From assembly GCF_022539505.1 (NCBI RefSeq), contig NW_025900948.1, forward strand, positions 248,001 through 312,000: 64,000 nucleotides of DNA, in the 5' to 3' direction. This document shows positions 9,731 to 21,747 of this stretch, piece after piece. This stretch comes from Lolium rigidum. Its lineage: Eukaryota; Streptophyta; Magnoliopsida; Poales; Poaceae. The notes under the pieces were generated by a model that saw only the letters and a program-made list of their open reading frames with translations, searched no databases and was not told the DNA's origin. Position numbers and translations under genes: made by a program. Position 1 is the stretch's first letter, and every line of letters starts with the position of its first letter.

Positions 9731-12297
9731 GCCCACCTTAATGGCTATAAAGAAAGAACTTCTTGGGAGATAACCCATGTTTTTACCTACAGTACTTTGT
9801 TTTTATTTTGTGTCTTGGAAGTTGTTTACTACTGTAGCAACCTCTCCTTATCTTAGTTTAGTGTTTTGTTGTGCCAAGTAAAGTCATTGATAGAAAAGTT
9901 CATACTAGATTTGGATTACTGCGCAGAAACAGATTTCTTTGCTGTCACAAATCTGGGCTGTTTTCCCTGTAGGTAACTCAGAAAATTATGCCAATTTACG
10001 TGAGTGATCCACAGATATGTACGCAACTTTCATTCAATTTGAGCATTTTCATTTGAGCAAGTCTGGTGCCTCGATAAAATTCGTCAATACGAACTGTTCT
10101 GTTTTGACAGATTCTGCCTTTTATTTCGCATTGCCTCTTTTGCTATGTTGGATGAATTTCTTTGATCCATTAATGTCCAGTAGCTTTATGCAATGTCCAG
10201 AAGTATTAAGAATGATTGTGTCACCTCTGAATATGTTAATTTTTATTGTCGCTAACCCTCTAATGAGTTGTTCTAAGTTTGGTGTGGAGGAAGTTTTCAA
10301 GGATCAAGAGAGGAGTATGATGCAACATGATCAAGGAGAGTGAAAGCTCTAAGCTTGGGGATGCCCCGGTGGTTCACCCCTGCATATTCTAAGAAGACTC
10401 AAGCGTCTAAGCTTGGGGATGCACAAGGCATCCCCTTCTTCATCGACAACATTATCAGGTTCCTCCCCTGAAACTATATTTTTATTCCATCACATCTTAT
10501 GTACTTTGCTTGGAGCGTCGGTTTGTTTTTGTTTTTTTTGTTTTGTTTGAATAAAATGGATCCTAGCATTCACTTTGTGGGAGAGAGACACGCTCCGCTG
10601 TAGCATATGGACAAGTATGTCCTTGGTTTCTACTCATAGTATTCATGGCGAAGTTTCTTCTTCGTTAAATTGTTATATGGTTGGAATTGGAAAATGATAC
10701 ATGTAGTAATTGCTATTAATGTCTTGGGTAATGTGATACTTGGCAATTGTTGTGCTCATGTTTAAGCTCTTGCATCATATGCTTTGCACCCATTAATGAA
10801 GAAATACATAGAGCATGCTAAAATTTGGTTTGCATATTTGGTCTCTCTAAGGTCTAGATAATTTCTAGTATTGAGTTTGAACAACAAGGAAGACGGTGTA
10901 GAGTCTTATAATGTTTTCAATATGTCTTTTATGTGAGTTTTGCTGCACCGGTTCATCCTTGTGTTTGTTTCAAATAAGCCTTGCTAGCCTAAACCTTGTA
11001 TCGAGAGGGATTACTTCTCATGCATCCAAAATACTTGAGCCAACCACTATGCCATTTGTGTCCACCATACCTACCTATTACATGGTATTTTCCGCCATTC
11101 CAAAGTAAATTGCTTGAGTGCTACCTTTAAAATTCCATCATTCACCTTTACAATATATAGCTCATGGGACAAATAGCTTAAAAACTATCGTGGTATTGAA
11201 TATGTAATTATGCACTTTATCTCTTATTAAGTTGCTTGTTGTGCGATAACCATGTTCACTGGGGACGCCATCAACTACTCTTTGTTGAATTTCATGTGAG
11301 TTGCTATGCATGTTCGTCTTGTCTGAAGTAAGAGCGATCTACCACCTTATGATTAAGCATGCATATTGTTAGAGAAGAACATTGGGCCGCTAACTAAAGC
11401 CATGATCCATGGTGGAAGTTTCAGTTTTGGACATATATCCTCAATCTCAAATGAGAAAATTATTAATTGTTGTTACATGCTTATGCATAAAAGAGGAGTC
11501 CATTATCTCGTTGTCTATGTTGTCCCGGTATGGATGTCTAAGTTGAGAATAATCAATAGCGAGAAATCCAATGCGAGCTTTCTCCTTAGACCTTTGTACA
11601 GGCGGCATAGAGGTACCCCTTTGTGACACTTGGTTAAAACATGTGCATTGTGATGATCCGATAGTCCAAGCTAATTAGGACAAGGTGCGGGCACTATTAG
11701 TATACTATGCATGAGGCTTGCAACTTGTAAGATATAATTTACATGATACATATGCTTTATTTCTACCGTTGAAAAAATTGTTTCATGTTTTCAAAATCAA
11801 AGCTCTAGCACAAATATAGCAATCGATGCTTTTCCTCTTTGAAGGACCATTCTTTTACTTTCAATGTTGAGTCAGTTCACCTATTTCTCTCCACCTCAAG
11901 AAGCAAACACTTGTGTGAACTGTGCATTGATTCCTACATACTTGCTTATTGCACTTATTATATTACTCTATGTTGACAATATCAATGAGATATACATGTT
12001 ATAAGTTGAAAGCAACCGCTGAAACTTAATCTTCCTTTGTGTTGCTTCAATGCCTTTACTTTGAATTATTGCTTTATGAGTTAACTCTTATGCAAGACTT
12101 ATTGATGCTTGTCTTGAAGTGCTATTCATGAAAGGTCTTTGCTATATGATTCACTTGTTTACTCATGTCATATACATTGTTTTGATCGCTGCATTCACTA
12201 CATATGCTTTACAAATACTATGATCAAGGTTATGATGGCATGTCACTCCAGAAATTATCTGTGTTATCGTTTTACCCGCTCGGGACGAGCAGTAACT
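9731..12297 (+). mobile_element. Non-coding 3' interior of element B
   Basis: About 2.6 kb with no ORF longer than 110 codons and no retroviral-type motifs. The same DNA recurs in element A (1-1750, reverse) and partly in element C. Two internal copies of AAGCTTGGGGATGC (near 10350 and 10409) duplicate the polypurine-like tract at about 12298-12311. Confidence 0.7.
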
Positions 12298-12311
12298 AAG
12301 CTTGGGGATGC
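12298..12311 (+). other. Polypurine-like tract of element B
   Basis: aagcttggggatgc directly precedes the 3' LTR. The same sequence on the minus strand abuts the central LTR at 4354. Confidence 0.65.
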
Positions 12312-13910
12312 CGATACGTCTCCAACGTATCGATAATTTCTTATGTTCCATGCCACATTATTGATGTTATCTACATGTTTTATGCACACTTTATGTCATA
12401 TTCGTGCATTTTCCGGAACTAACCTATTAACAAGATGCCGAAGTGCCGCTTGTCTGTTTTCTGCTGTTTTTGGTTTCGAAATCCTAGTAACGAAATATTC
12501 TCGGAATTGGACGAAATCAATGCCCAGGGTCCTATTTTGCCACGAAGCTTCCAGAAGTCCGAAGAGGAGATGAAGAGGGGCCACGAGGGGGCCACACCCT
12601 AGGGCGGCGCGGCCCCCACTTGGCCGCGCGGCCCTGTGGTGTGGGGCCCTCGTGCCGCCTCCTGACCTGCCCTTCCGCCTACTTAAAGCCTCCGTTGCGA
12701 AACCCCCGCACCGAGAGCCACGATACGGAAAACCTTCCGGAGACGCCGCCGCCGCCGATCCCATCTCGGGGATCCAGAGATCGCCTCCGGCACCCCGCCG
12801 GAGAGGGGAATCATCTCCCGGAGGACTCTACGCCGCCATGGTCGCCTCCGGAGTGATGTGTGAGTAGTCTACCCCCGGACTATGGGTCCATAGCAGTAGC
12901 TAGATGGTTGTCTTCTCCCCATTGTGCTATCATTGTCGGATCTTGTGAGCTGCCTAACATGATCAAGATCATCTATCTGTAATTCTATATGTTGCGTTTG
13001 TTGGGATCCGATGAATAGAGAATACTTGTTATGTTGATTATCAAAGTTATATTTATGTGTTGTTTATGATCTTGCATGCTCTCCGTTACTAGTAGATGCT
13101 CTGGCCAAGTAGATGCTTGTAACTCCAAGAGGGAGTATTTATGCTCGATAGTGGGTTCATGCCCGCATTGACACCTGGGACAAGTGACGTAAAGTTCTAA
13201 GGTTGTGTTGTGCTCGTTGCCACTAGGGATAAAACATTGATGCTATGTCTAAGGATGTAGTTGTTGATTACATTACGCACCATACTTAATGCAATTGTCC
13301 GTTGCTTTGCAACTTAATACCGGAGGGGGTTCGGATGATAACCTCGAAGGTGGACTTTTTAGGCATAGATGCAGCTTGGATGGCGGTCTATGTACTTTGT
13401 CGTAATGCCCAATTAAATCTCACTATACTCATCATGATATGTATGTGCATGGTCATGCCCTCTTTATTTGTCAATTGCCCAACCGTAATTTGTTCACCCA
13501 ACATGCTCGTTTATCTTATGGGAGAGACACCTCTAGTGAACTGTGGACCCCGGTCCAATTCTCTTTACTCGAAATACAATCTACCGCAATACTTGTTCTA
13601 CTCGTTTTCTCGCAAACAATCATCTTCCACACAATACGGTTAATCCTTTGTTACAGCAAGCCGGTGAGATTGACAACCTCACTCGTTTCGTTGGGGCAAA
13701 GTACTTTGGTTGTGTTGTGCAGGTTCCACGTTGGCGCCGGAATCCCCGGTGTTGCGCCGCACTACATCCCGCCGCCATCAACCTTCAACGTGCTTCTTGG
13801 CTCCTCCCGGTTCGATAAACCTTGGTTTCTTTCTCGAGGGAAAACTTGCTGCCGTGCGCATCATACCTTCCTCTTGGGGTTCCCAACGAACGTGTGAGTT
13901 ACACGCCATC
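12312..13910 (+). repeat. 3' LTR of element B
   Basis: It matches the 5' LTR. The first base is C instead of T (cgatacg) and the last A is missing (cgccatc then gcagg). Both are small changes after insertion. Confidence 0.85.
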
Positions 13911-14278
13911 GCAGGCGGAAGGGCAGGTCGGGGGCCACACGAGGGCCCCACACGACAGGCCGGCGCGGCCAAGGCCCGAGCCGCGCCGCCCGGTGTCCGG
14001 CCACCTCGTGGCCCCACTTCGTAAGTCCTCCGGTCTTCCGGAAGCTTCGTGTAAAAATAGGCCCCTAGGCGTTGATTTCGTCCAATTCCGAGAATATTTC
14101 CTTACTAGGATTTCGAAACCAAAAACAGCAGAAAACAGAACCGGCACTTCGGCATCTCGTCAATAGGTTAGTTCCGGAAAACGCATAAATATGATATAAA
14201 GTATGCATAAAACATGTAGATATCATCAATAATGTGGCATGGAACATAAGAAATTATCGATACGTCGGAGACGTATCA
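13911..14278 (-). repeat. 5' LTR of Gypsy element C, outer part
   Basis: This continues the LTR interrupted at 7267. It starts with the target duplication copy GCAGG and the expected cggaagggc, and ends with the LTR terminus at 14278 (minus strand TGATACGTCTCCGACG). The outer flank is the Angela LTR (gggcc), so array A-C was inserted into Angela. Confidence 0.8.
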
Positions 14279-14790
14279 GGGCCCAGAGTATATCTATCCG
14301 TCATCGGGATGGACAAATCCCACTATTGATCCATATGCCTCAACTCATACTTTCCGGATACTTAATCCCACCTTTATAACCACCCATTTACGCAGTGGCG
14401 TTTGATGTAATCAAAGTACCTTTCCGGTATAAGTGATTTACATGATCTCATGGTCATAAGGACTAGGTAACTATGTATCGAAAGCTTATAGCAAATAACT
14501 TAATGACGTGATCTTATGCTACGCTTAATTGGGTGTGTCCATTACATCATTCATATAATGATATAACCTTGTCATTAATAACATCCAATGTTCATGATTA
14601 TGAAACTAATCATCTATTAATCAACAAGCTAGTTAAGAGGCTTACTAGGGACTCATTTGTTTGTTTACATAACACACATGTATCAATATTTCGGTTAATA
14701 CAATTATAGCATGGTATATAAACATTTATCATAAACATAAAGATATATAATAACCACTTTTATTATTGCCTCTTGGGCATATCTCCAACA
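14279..14790 (-). repeat. 3' LTR of the Angela-like copia element, first 512 bp only
   Basis: The minus strand begins TGTTGGAGATATGCCCAAGA at 14790, the well-known start of Angela/BARE/WIS LTRs. It stops at 14278 where Gypsy array A-C was inserted; the rest should lie left of the window. It matches 21273-21747, except that about 37 bases (near 14543-14579) are missing from the right copy. Confidence 0.85.
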
Positions 14791-14823
14791 GTCTCCCACT
14801 TGCACTAGAGTCAATAATCTAGA

Positions 14824-15320
14824 TTACATTGTAAGGTACCTAACACCCATGGCATTCCGGTGTTGGTCATGCTTTTCCCTAGGGAGAGCTTTAGTCAACG
14901 GATATGCTACATTCGGATCGGTGTGTACTTTGCAAATCTTTACTTCTCCATCTTCGATGTACTCGCGAATCGAATGATAACGCAGCTTGATATGCTTCAG
15001 CCTCTTGTGTGACCTTGGTTCTTGTGCATTGGCGATGGCACCCATGTTGTCACAAGTAGATGACTAGTGGGTCCAATGCACTAGGAACCACACCGAGCTC
15101 TACAATGAACCTCTTCATTCATACCGCTTCTGATGAAGCCTCCGAAGCCGCTATGTACTCCGATTCCGTTGAGGATTTCGCCACCGTGCACCGCTTCGAG
15201 CTTGCCCAGCTCATCGCAGCACCATTCAATATAAACACGTACCCGGACCGTGACTTAGAGTCATCGGGATCGGTGTTCTAACTTGCATCGGTGTAACTTG
15301 TTACAACGAGCTCTTGGTCA
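14824..15320 (-). pseudogene. Angela RNase H remnant
   Basis: The frame at 14824-15045 encodes the end of the copia polyprotein: KRLKHIKLRYHSIREYIEDG, then KVHTDPNVAYPLTKALP, typical of the C-terminus after RNase H. Further upstream (15060-15300) the minus strand retains RNase H-like sequence in broken frames. No continuous catalytic DEDD set can be read. It is degraded together with the rest of the polyprotein. Confidence 0.65.
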
Positions 15321-15429
15321 CCTCCATAACAAAGAAACATATCCTTAGTTCTTTTCAAGTACTTCAGGATATTCTTGACCGCTGTCCAGATGTTCCATTC
15401 CTGGATCACTTTGATATCTGCTAGTCAAA

Positions 15430-16565
15430 CTAACAAGCATGTGCTATATCCGGTCTTGTACATAGCATGGCATACATGATAGAGCCTATCGCCGAGGCAT
15501 AGGGGATCTGACTCATCCTTTCTCTTTCTTTTGCCGTAGCCGGACCTTGAGTCTTACTCAAGACCTTGCCTGGTAACATAGGTAAGAATCCTTTCTTACT
15601 TTCGTCCATTCTAAACTTCTTTAGAACCTTGTCCAGGTATGTACTCTGTGATAGCCCTATTAGACGTCTTGATCTATCTCTATAAATCTTGATGCCTAAT
15701 ATATATGATGCTTCACCAAGGTCTTTCATTGAAAAACTATTATTCAAATAACCTTTTACACTCGCTTAATAGTTCTATATCATTCCCAATCAATAATATG
15801 TCATCTACATATAATATCGGGAATGCTACGAGCTCCCACTCACTTTCTTGTAAATACAGGCCTCTCCATGACACTGTATAAACCCGAAGTCTTTGATCAC
15901 CTTATCAAAGCGTCGGTTCCAACTTCTTGACGCTCGCTTCAGTCCATAAATTGAACGCCAAAGTTTGCATACTTTGTCAGCATTTTTAGGATCGACAAAA
16001 CCTTTGGGTTGTACCATATACAACTCTTCCTCAATGTCTCCATTAAGGAACGCCGTTTTGACATCCATCTGCCAAATCTCATAATCGAAAAATGCAGCTA
16101 TTGCTAACAAAATCCTTACAGATTTTAGCTTCGCAACAGTGAGAAAGTCTCATCGTAGTCAACACCTTGAATTTGTCGGAAACCCTTTGCGACAAGTCGA
16201 GCTTTATAGACAGTAATATTACCATCAGCATCGGTTTTTCTCTTGAAGATCCATTTATTCTCGACAGCCTTGCGGCTATCAGGTAAGTCTACCAAAGTCC
16301 ATACTTTGTTATCATACATGGATCCCATTTCGGATTTCATGGCTTCTTGCCATTTGTTGGAATCTGGGCTCATCATCGCTTCTTCATACGTCGCAGGGTC
16401 TTCATCATTGTTGTCCACAATCATGACATTTAGACAAGGATCATACCAATCAGGAGTGGCACGTTCCCTTGTCGATCCGCGAGGTTCAGTAGCTATCTCA
16501 TTTGAAGTTTCATGATCATTATCATTAGCTTCCTCTCGTTGCCGGTGTAGACGGCACAGGAACAT
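15430..16565 (-). pseudogene. Angela reverse transcriptase, frameshifted
   Basis: Three frames carry the copia reverse transcriptase. 16125-16565 has the entry block (NKWIFKRKTDADGNI, YKARLVAKGF, GVDYDETFS). 15826-16110 has WQMDVKTAFLNGDIEEELYM and LKRASRSWNRRFD. 15430-15747 has the thumb region (MKDLGEASYILGIKIYRDRS). The catalytic YVDD box is preserved between them at 15800-15811. A missing base just before it (GSS then stop) and a break near 16110 disrupt the frame. The enzyme would copy element RNA into cDNA in virus-like particles; this copy is inactive. Confidence 0.85.
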
Positions 16566-16612
16566 CTTCCGGTACTCGCGCTACTCGATCAACGAGCAGA
16601 GATTCTTCAATC

Positions 16613-17521
16613 TCATCGAGTTCTACTTTTCTTCCAAGTCACTTCTTTAGTGAGAAATTCTTTCTCAAGAAAGGTTCCGTTCTTAGCAACAAAGATCTTG
16701 CCTTCGGATCCGTGATAGAAAGTGTACCCTATAGTTTCCTTAGGGTATCCTATGAAGACGCATTTCTCCGCTTTGGGTTCTAGCTTGTCCGGTTGTAACT
16801 TTTTTACATAGGCTTCGCAACCCCAAACTTTAAGGAACGACAGCTTAGGTTTCTTATTAAACGATAATTCATACGGCGTCATTTCAACGGATTTTGATGG
16901 TGCTCTATTTAAAGTGAATGCGGCTGTCTCTAATGCATAACTCCAAAAAGATAACGGCAAATCAGTAAGAGACATCATAGAACGAACCATATCTAAGAGA
17001 GTTCGATTACGACGTTCGGACACACCGTTTCGTTGTGGTGTTCCCGGTGGTGTCAATTGTGAAAGTATTCCGCATTTCTTTAAATGCATGCCAAACTCAT
17101 AACTCAGATATTCACCTCCACGATCAGATCGTAGAAATTTAATCTTCTTGTTACGTTGATTTTCTACTTCACTTTGGAATTCCTTAAACTTCTCGAAAGT
17201 TTCGGATTTATGTTTCATTAAATAGATATACCCGTATCTACTCAAATCATCTGTGAAGGTTAAAACATAACGATAACCACCGCGCGATGCTACACTCATT
17301 GGTCCGCACACATCGGTATGTATGATTTCCAATAAGTCTGTAGCTCGCTCCATAATACCAGAGAATGGAGTCTTAGTCATTTTTCCCATTAGACATGCTT
17401 CGCATCTATCAAGTGACTCAAAGTCAAGTGATTCAAGTAATCCATCGATATGGAGTTTCTTCATGCGTTTCACTCCAATATGACCAAGACGACGAGTGCC
17501 ACATATAAGTAGAATTATCAT
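16613..17521 (-). pseudogene. Angela integrase (GAG-pre-integrase plus catalytic core)
   Basis: A 302-codon frame contains the zinc-binding HHCC region (RRLGHIGVKRMKKLH ... CEACLMGK) and the D,D-35,E core: HTDVCGPM, then LRSDRGGEYLSYEFG, then PQRNGVSERRNRTLLDMVRS. A C-terminal stretch (KPKLSFLKVWGCEAYVKKLQ) is typical of copia elements. The core itself is open, but the frame is separated from protease and reverse transcriptase by indels, so it survives only as part of a broken polyprotein. Confidence 0.85.
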
Positions 17522-17578
17522 TCAATTTAATTTGCTTAGCATCAATGTTATGTATATGTGTATCACTACTATCGAGAT

Positions 17579-17935
17579 CTAACGAAATAAGCCATTCTTT
17601 TCAGGTGCTCGACCATAAAAGATATTATTCATAAAAATAGAACAACCATTATTCTCTGACTTGAATGAATAACCGTCTTGCATTAAACAAGATCCAGATA
17701 TAATGTTCATGCTCAACGCGGGTACAAAATAACAATTATTGAGGCTTAAAACTAATCCCGAAGGTAGATGTAGAGGAAGTGTGCCGACAGCGATCACATC
17801 GACTTTGGATCCATTTCCAACGCGCATGGTCACTTCATCCTTTAGTAGTCTTCGTTTATTCTTTAGTTCCTGTTTCGAGTTATAAATATGAGCAACCGAA
17901 CCGAGTATCAAATACCCAGTGTACTAGTACGAGAA
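17579..17935 (-). pseudogene. Angela aspartic protease, frameshifted at the active site
   Basis: The frame encodes the copia protease (GSVAHIYNSKQEL, MRVGNGSKVDVIAVGTL, NCYFVPALSMNIISG). The catalytic DTG triad is present but split: an extra C after GATACT puts the aspartate and threonine in one frame and the rest in another. The enzyme would cleave the polyprotein; this copy cannot. Confidence 0.8.
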
Positions 17936-18032
17936 CCAAGTAAGATAAACATCTATAACATGTATATCGGATATACCTTCTTTCTTCTTCTTGACAAGGC
18001 CGCTCTTCGGATCCGCCAAATACTTGGAGCAA

Positions 18033-18812
18033 TTACGCTTCCGAGTGTCCCTTCTCCTTGCAGTAATAGCACTCAGCATCAGGCTTGGGGCCAGTCTTAG
18101 GTTTCACAGGAGGCGTGGCAGCTTTCTTGCCACTGTTCTTGTTCTTGCCTTTAGACTTGCCCTGTTTCTTGAAGCTGGTGGTCTTGTTGACCATCAACAC
18201 TTGGTGCTCTTTCTTAATTTCAATCTCAGCAGATTTTAGCATGGCGAAGAGTTCAGGTAACTCTTTGTTCATGTTCTGCATATTGTAATTCATCACAAAG
18301 TTCTTGTAACTAGGTGGCAGTGATTGAAGGACACGATTAATCTCTAGTCTGTTAGGAATCACTATTCCCAAGTCACTGGGTTTCTTCGCATGCCCGGTCA
18401 TGGCGAGCATATGCTCACTAACGGAGCTGCCTTCTTCCATCATGCAGCTGAAGAAGTGTTTCGATGCTTCATAGCATTCCACGGCCGCTTGAGTCTCAAA
18501 GATAGTTTTCAACTCATTGACTAACTCATGTGGATCGTGGTGCTCAAAACGTTTTTGAATATCGGCTTCCAGACTGCACAGGATGGCACACTGAACTTGA
18601 GAGTACCGAGTTTTCCGAGTCGCGTAAACATTCTTTACTTCATCGGTTTCAGTTTCTGCAGGAGGGTCACCTAGCGGTGCATCAAGCACATATTGCAGAT
18701 TTCCACCATTGAGGAAGATCCTCACATGACGGAACCAGTCGGTGAAGTTGCTACCGTTGCTCTTAAGCTTTTCTTTCTCTAGGAACTGGTTAAAATTGAT
18801 TGGGGACGCCAT
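18033..18812 (-). pseudogene. Angela gag (capsid/nucleocapsid), frameshifted in the zinc knuckle
   Basis: The start MASPINFNQFLEKEKLKSNG at 18812 is the usual N-terminus of this family. The frame covers the UBN2-type capsid region (NFTDWFRHVRIFLNGG, LMVNKTTSFKKQGK) and runs to the CCHC knuckle CYYCKEKGH. There one extra base inserts a stop; the next frame continues WKRNCSKYL. Capsid coding is otherwise open for 259 codons. Confidence 0.85.
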
Positions 18813-19997
18813 ATCTACAACATATTTGCAATAGTTTTAGACTAAGTTTATGACAAATTGAGTTCAAATTTTAATTCAACAAAATTAAAAACTAGGTGAA
18901 CTCCCACTCAAAACAATATCCCTCGAATTGTCTTAGTGATCACACAAACCAAATCCACCACATCAAGTCCGATCATCACGAGACAAGATGTAACTTCAAT
19001 GGCGAACACTCAAAGTGTTCATCATATCAATCATATGATTCATGCTCTACCTTTCGGTATCATGTGTTCCGAGACCATGTCTGTACATGCTAGGCTCGTC
19101 AAGGCCACCTTAGTATCCGCATGTGCAAATCGGCTTGCACCCGTTGTATGCACTTGTTGATTCTATCACACCCGATCATCACGAGATGCTTCGAAATGAC
19201 AAGTCTTGGCAACGGTGCTACTAAGGATGAACACTTTATTATCTTGATATTTTAGTGAGAGGGATCATCTTATAATGCTACCGTCGCGATCTAAGCAAAA
19301 TAAGATGCATAAAAGGATTAACATCACATGCAGTTCATATGTGATATGATATGGCCCTTTTGTCTTTGCGCCTTTGATCTTCATCTCCAAAGCACGGACA
19401 TGATCTCCATCATCAACGGGCATGATCTCCATCATCGTCGGCGAAGCACCAAGGTCAATGGCGTCATCTTCATGATTGTCCTCCATGTAGCAACTATTAC
19501 AACTACTTTGAAATACTACTCAACATGAAATTTAAAGACAACCATAAGGCTCCTGCCGGTTGCCACAATACAATAATGATCATCTCATACATAGTCATCA
19601 TCACATTATGGCCATATCACATCACCAAACCCTGCAAAAACAAGTTAGACGTTCTCTAATTTGGTTTGCATATTTTACGTGGTTTAGGGTTTTCGAGAGA
19701 GATCTAATCTACCTACGAACATGAACCACAACGGTGATACTAGTGTTGTCAATAGAAGAGTAAATTGAATCTTCACTATAGTAGGAGAGACGAGACACCC
19801 GCAAAGCCACTTATGCAATACAAGTTGCATGTCGAGCGTGGAGCAAATCTCATGAACGCGGTCATGTAAAGTTAGCCCGAGCCGCTTCATCCCACTATGC
19901 CACAAAGATGCAAAGTACTCAAACTAAAGACAACATAAGCATCAATGCCCACAAAACCATTGTGTTCTACTCGTGCAACCATCTATGCATAGACACG
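18813..19997 (-). other. Untranslated leader of the Angela-like element
   Basis: About 1.2 kb between gag and the primer site. Only short ORFs are seen. This region is normally non-coding in BARE/Angela elements and carries packaging signals. Confidence 0.6.
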
Positions 19998-20009
19998 GCT
20001 CTGATACCA
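19998..20009 (-). other. Initiator tRNA-Met primer binding site (Angela)
   Basis: The minus strand reads TGGTATCAGAGC, the standard copia primer site, one base from the LTR end. Confidence 0.9.
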
Positions 20010-20010
20010 C

Positions 20011-21747
20011 TGTAGGATAACGTAGCATAGAAAACAAAAAATTTCCTACCGCGAGAACGCAATCCAAGCCAAGATGCAATCTAGAAGATGGGAGCAACGA
20101 GGAGATCATCGAGACTCACCCTTGAAGATTTCCAAAGCCTACAAGATGAGGCTCTTGTTGCTGCGGTAGACGATCACTTGCCGCTTGCAAAAGCGCGTAG
20201 AAGATCTTGATCACGGCGCCACGAACGGGCAGCACCTCCGTACTCGGTCACACGTTCGGTTGTTGATGAAGACGACGTCCACCTCCCCGTTCCAGCGGGC
20301 AGCGGAAGTAGTAGCTCCTCTTGAATCCGACAGCACGACGGCGTGGTGTCGGTGGCGGTGGAGAATCCCGGCGGAGCTTCGCTAAGCGTGCGGGGAAGAA
20401 GGAGGAGTGGGCGGCTAGGGTTTGGGGAGAGGGGGGCGCCGGCCATCTAGGTGGTGCGGCCACCTTGTTGTGTTGGGGTGGCCGGCCTCTCCCCTTGGCC
20501 CTCATTATATAGGTGGAACACCCAAGAGTTGGTCTACAAGTCTTCGAATAAGACCCCAAACCAAAACCTTCCATATCACATGAAACCTACCCAAGCTAGG
20601 ACTCCCACTAGAGGTGGGATTCCCACCTTCCCTTGGGAGGGGGTGGCCGGCCACCTTAGGTGGATTCCACCTGGGACTCCACCCCCTAGGGTTGGCCGGC
20701 CATGGTGGTGGAGTCCCTTTGGGACTCCGCCTTCCAAAGTGACTTTCTTCCGGAATATTCTAGAACCTTCTAGAACCTTCCATAAATGCACCGGATCATT
20801 TTCAAACACATAAAATGACATCCTATATATGAATCTTATTCTCCGGACCATTCCGGAACTCCTCGTGATGTCCGAGATCTCATCCGGGACTCCGAACAAA
20901 TATTCGAACTCCATTCCATATTCAAGTTCTACCATTTCAACATCCAACTTTAAGTGTGTCACCCTACGGTTCGCGAACTATGCGGACATGGTTGAGTACT
21001 CACTCCGACCAATAACCAATAGCGGGATCTGGAGATCCATAATGGCTCCCACATATTCAACGATGACTTAGTGGTCGAATGATCCATTCACATACGATAC
21101 CAATTTCCTTTGTCACGCGATATTTTACTTGTCCGAGGTTTGATCATCGGTATCACTCTATACCTTGTTCAACCTCGTCTCCTGACAAGTACTCTTTACT
21201 CGTACCGTGGTATGTGGTCTCTTATGAACTTATTCATATGCTTGCAAGACATTAGACGACATTCCACCGAGAGGGCCCAGAGTATATCTATCCGTCATCG
21301 GGATAGACAAATCCCACTATTGATCCATATGCCTCAACTCATACTTTCCGGATACTTAATCCCACCTTTATAACCACCCATTTACGCAGTGTCGTTTGAT
21401 GTAATCAAAGTACCTTTCTGGTATAAGTGATTTACATGATCTCATGGTCATAAGGACTAGGTAACTATGTATCGAAAGCTTATAGCAAATAACTTAATGA
21501 CGTGATCTTATGCTACGCTTAATTGGGTGTGTCCATAACATCCAATGTTCATGATTATGAAACTAATCATCTATTAATCAACAAGCTAGTTAAGAGGCTT
21601 ACTAGGGACTCATTTGTTTGTTTACATAACACACATGTATCAATGTTTCGGTTAATACAATTATAGGATCGTATATAAACATTTATCATAAACATAAAGA
21701 TATATAATAACCACTTTTATTATTGCCTCTTGGGCATATCTCCAACA
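20011..21747 (-). repeat. 5' LTR of the Angela-like element
   Basis: A 1737-bp LTR starting TGTTGGAGATATGCCC at 21747 and ending TTATCCTACA at 20011. It ends inside the reverse transcriptase region of another copia element. The target duplication cannot be checked because the other side is outside the window. Confidence 0.88.

Larger units (their letters stand above)
7268..13910 (+). mobile_element. Complete non-autonomous tRNA-Asp Gypsy element B, nested in the LTR of element C
   Basis: This 6.6-kb element has LTRs of 1581 and 1599 bp, a tRNA-Asp primer site, one ORF, about 2.6 kb of apparently non-coding interior and a polypurine-like tract (aagcttggggatgc) before the 3' LTR. A 5-bp duplication (GTAGG/GCAGG) flanks it. 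It lies in the opposite orientation to its host element. The two LTRs are very similar by eye apart from short indels, for example a block of about 17 bases near 12612 present only in the right copy, so insertion was fairly recent. No pol proteins are encoded. Confidence 0.85.
14791..19997 (-). mobile_element. Internal domain of an Angela-like (Ty1/copia) retrotransposon
   Basis: It reads right to left in the order gag, protease, integrase, reverse transcriptase, RNase H, the copia order. A purine-rich tract (AAGTGGGAGAC on the minus strand) abuts the 3' LTR. Positions 18813-19997 are the untranslated leader. Several single-base indels split the polyprotein, so the copy cannot encode its own proteins. 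Confidence 0.9.
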
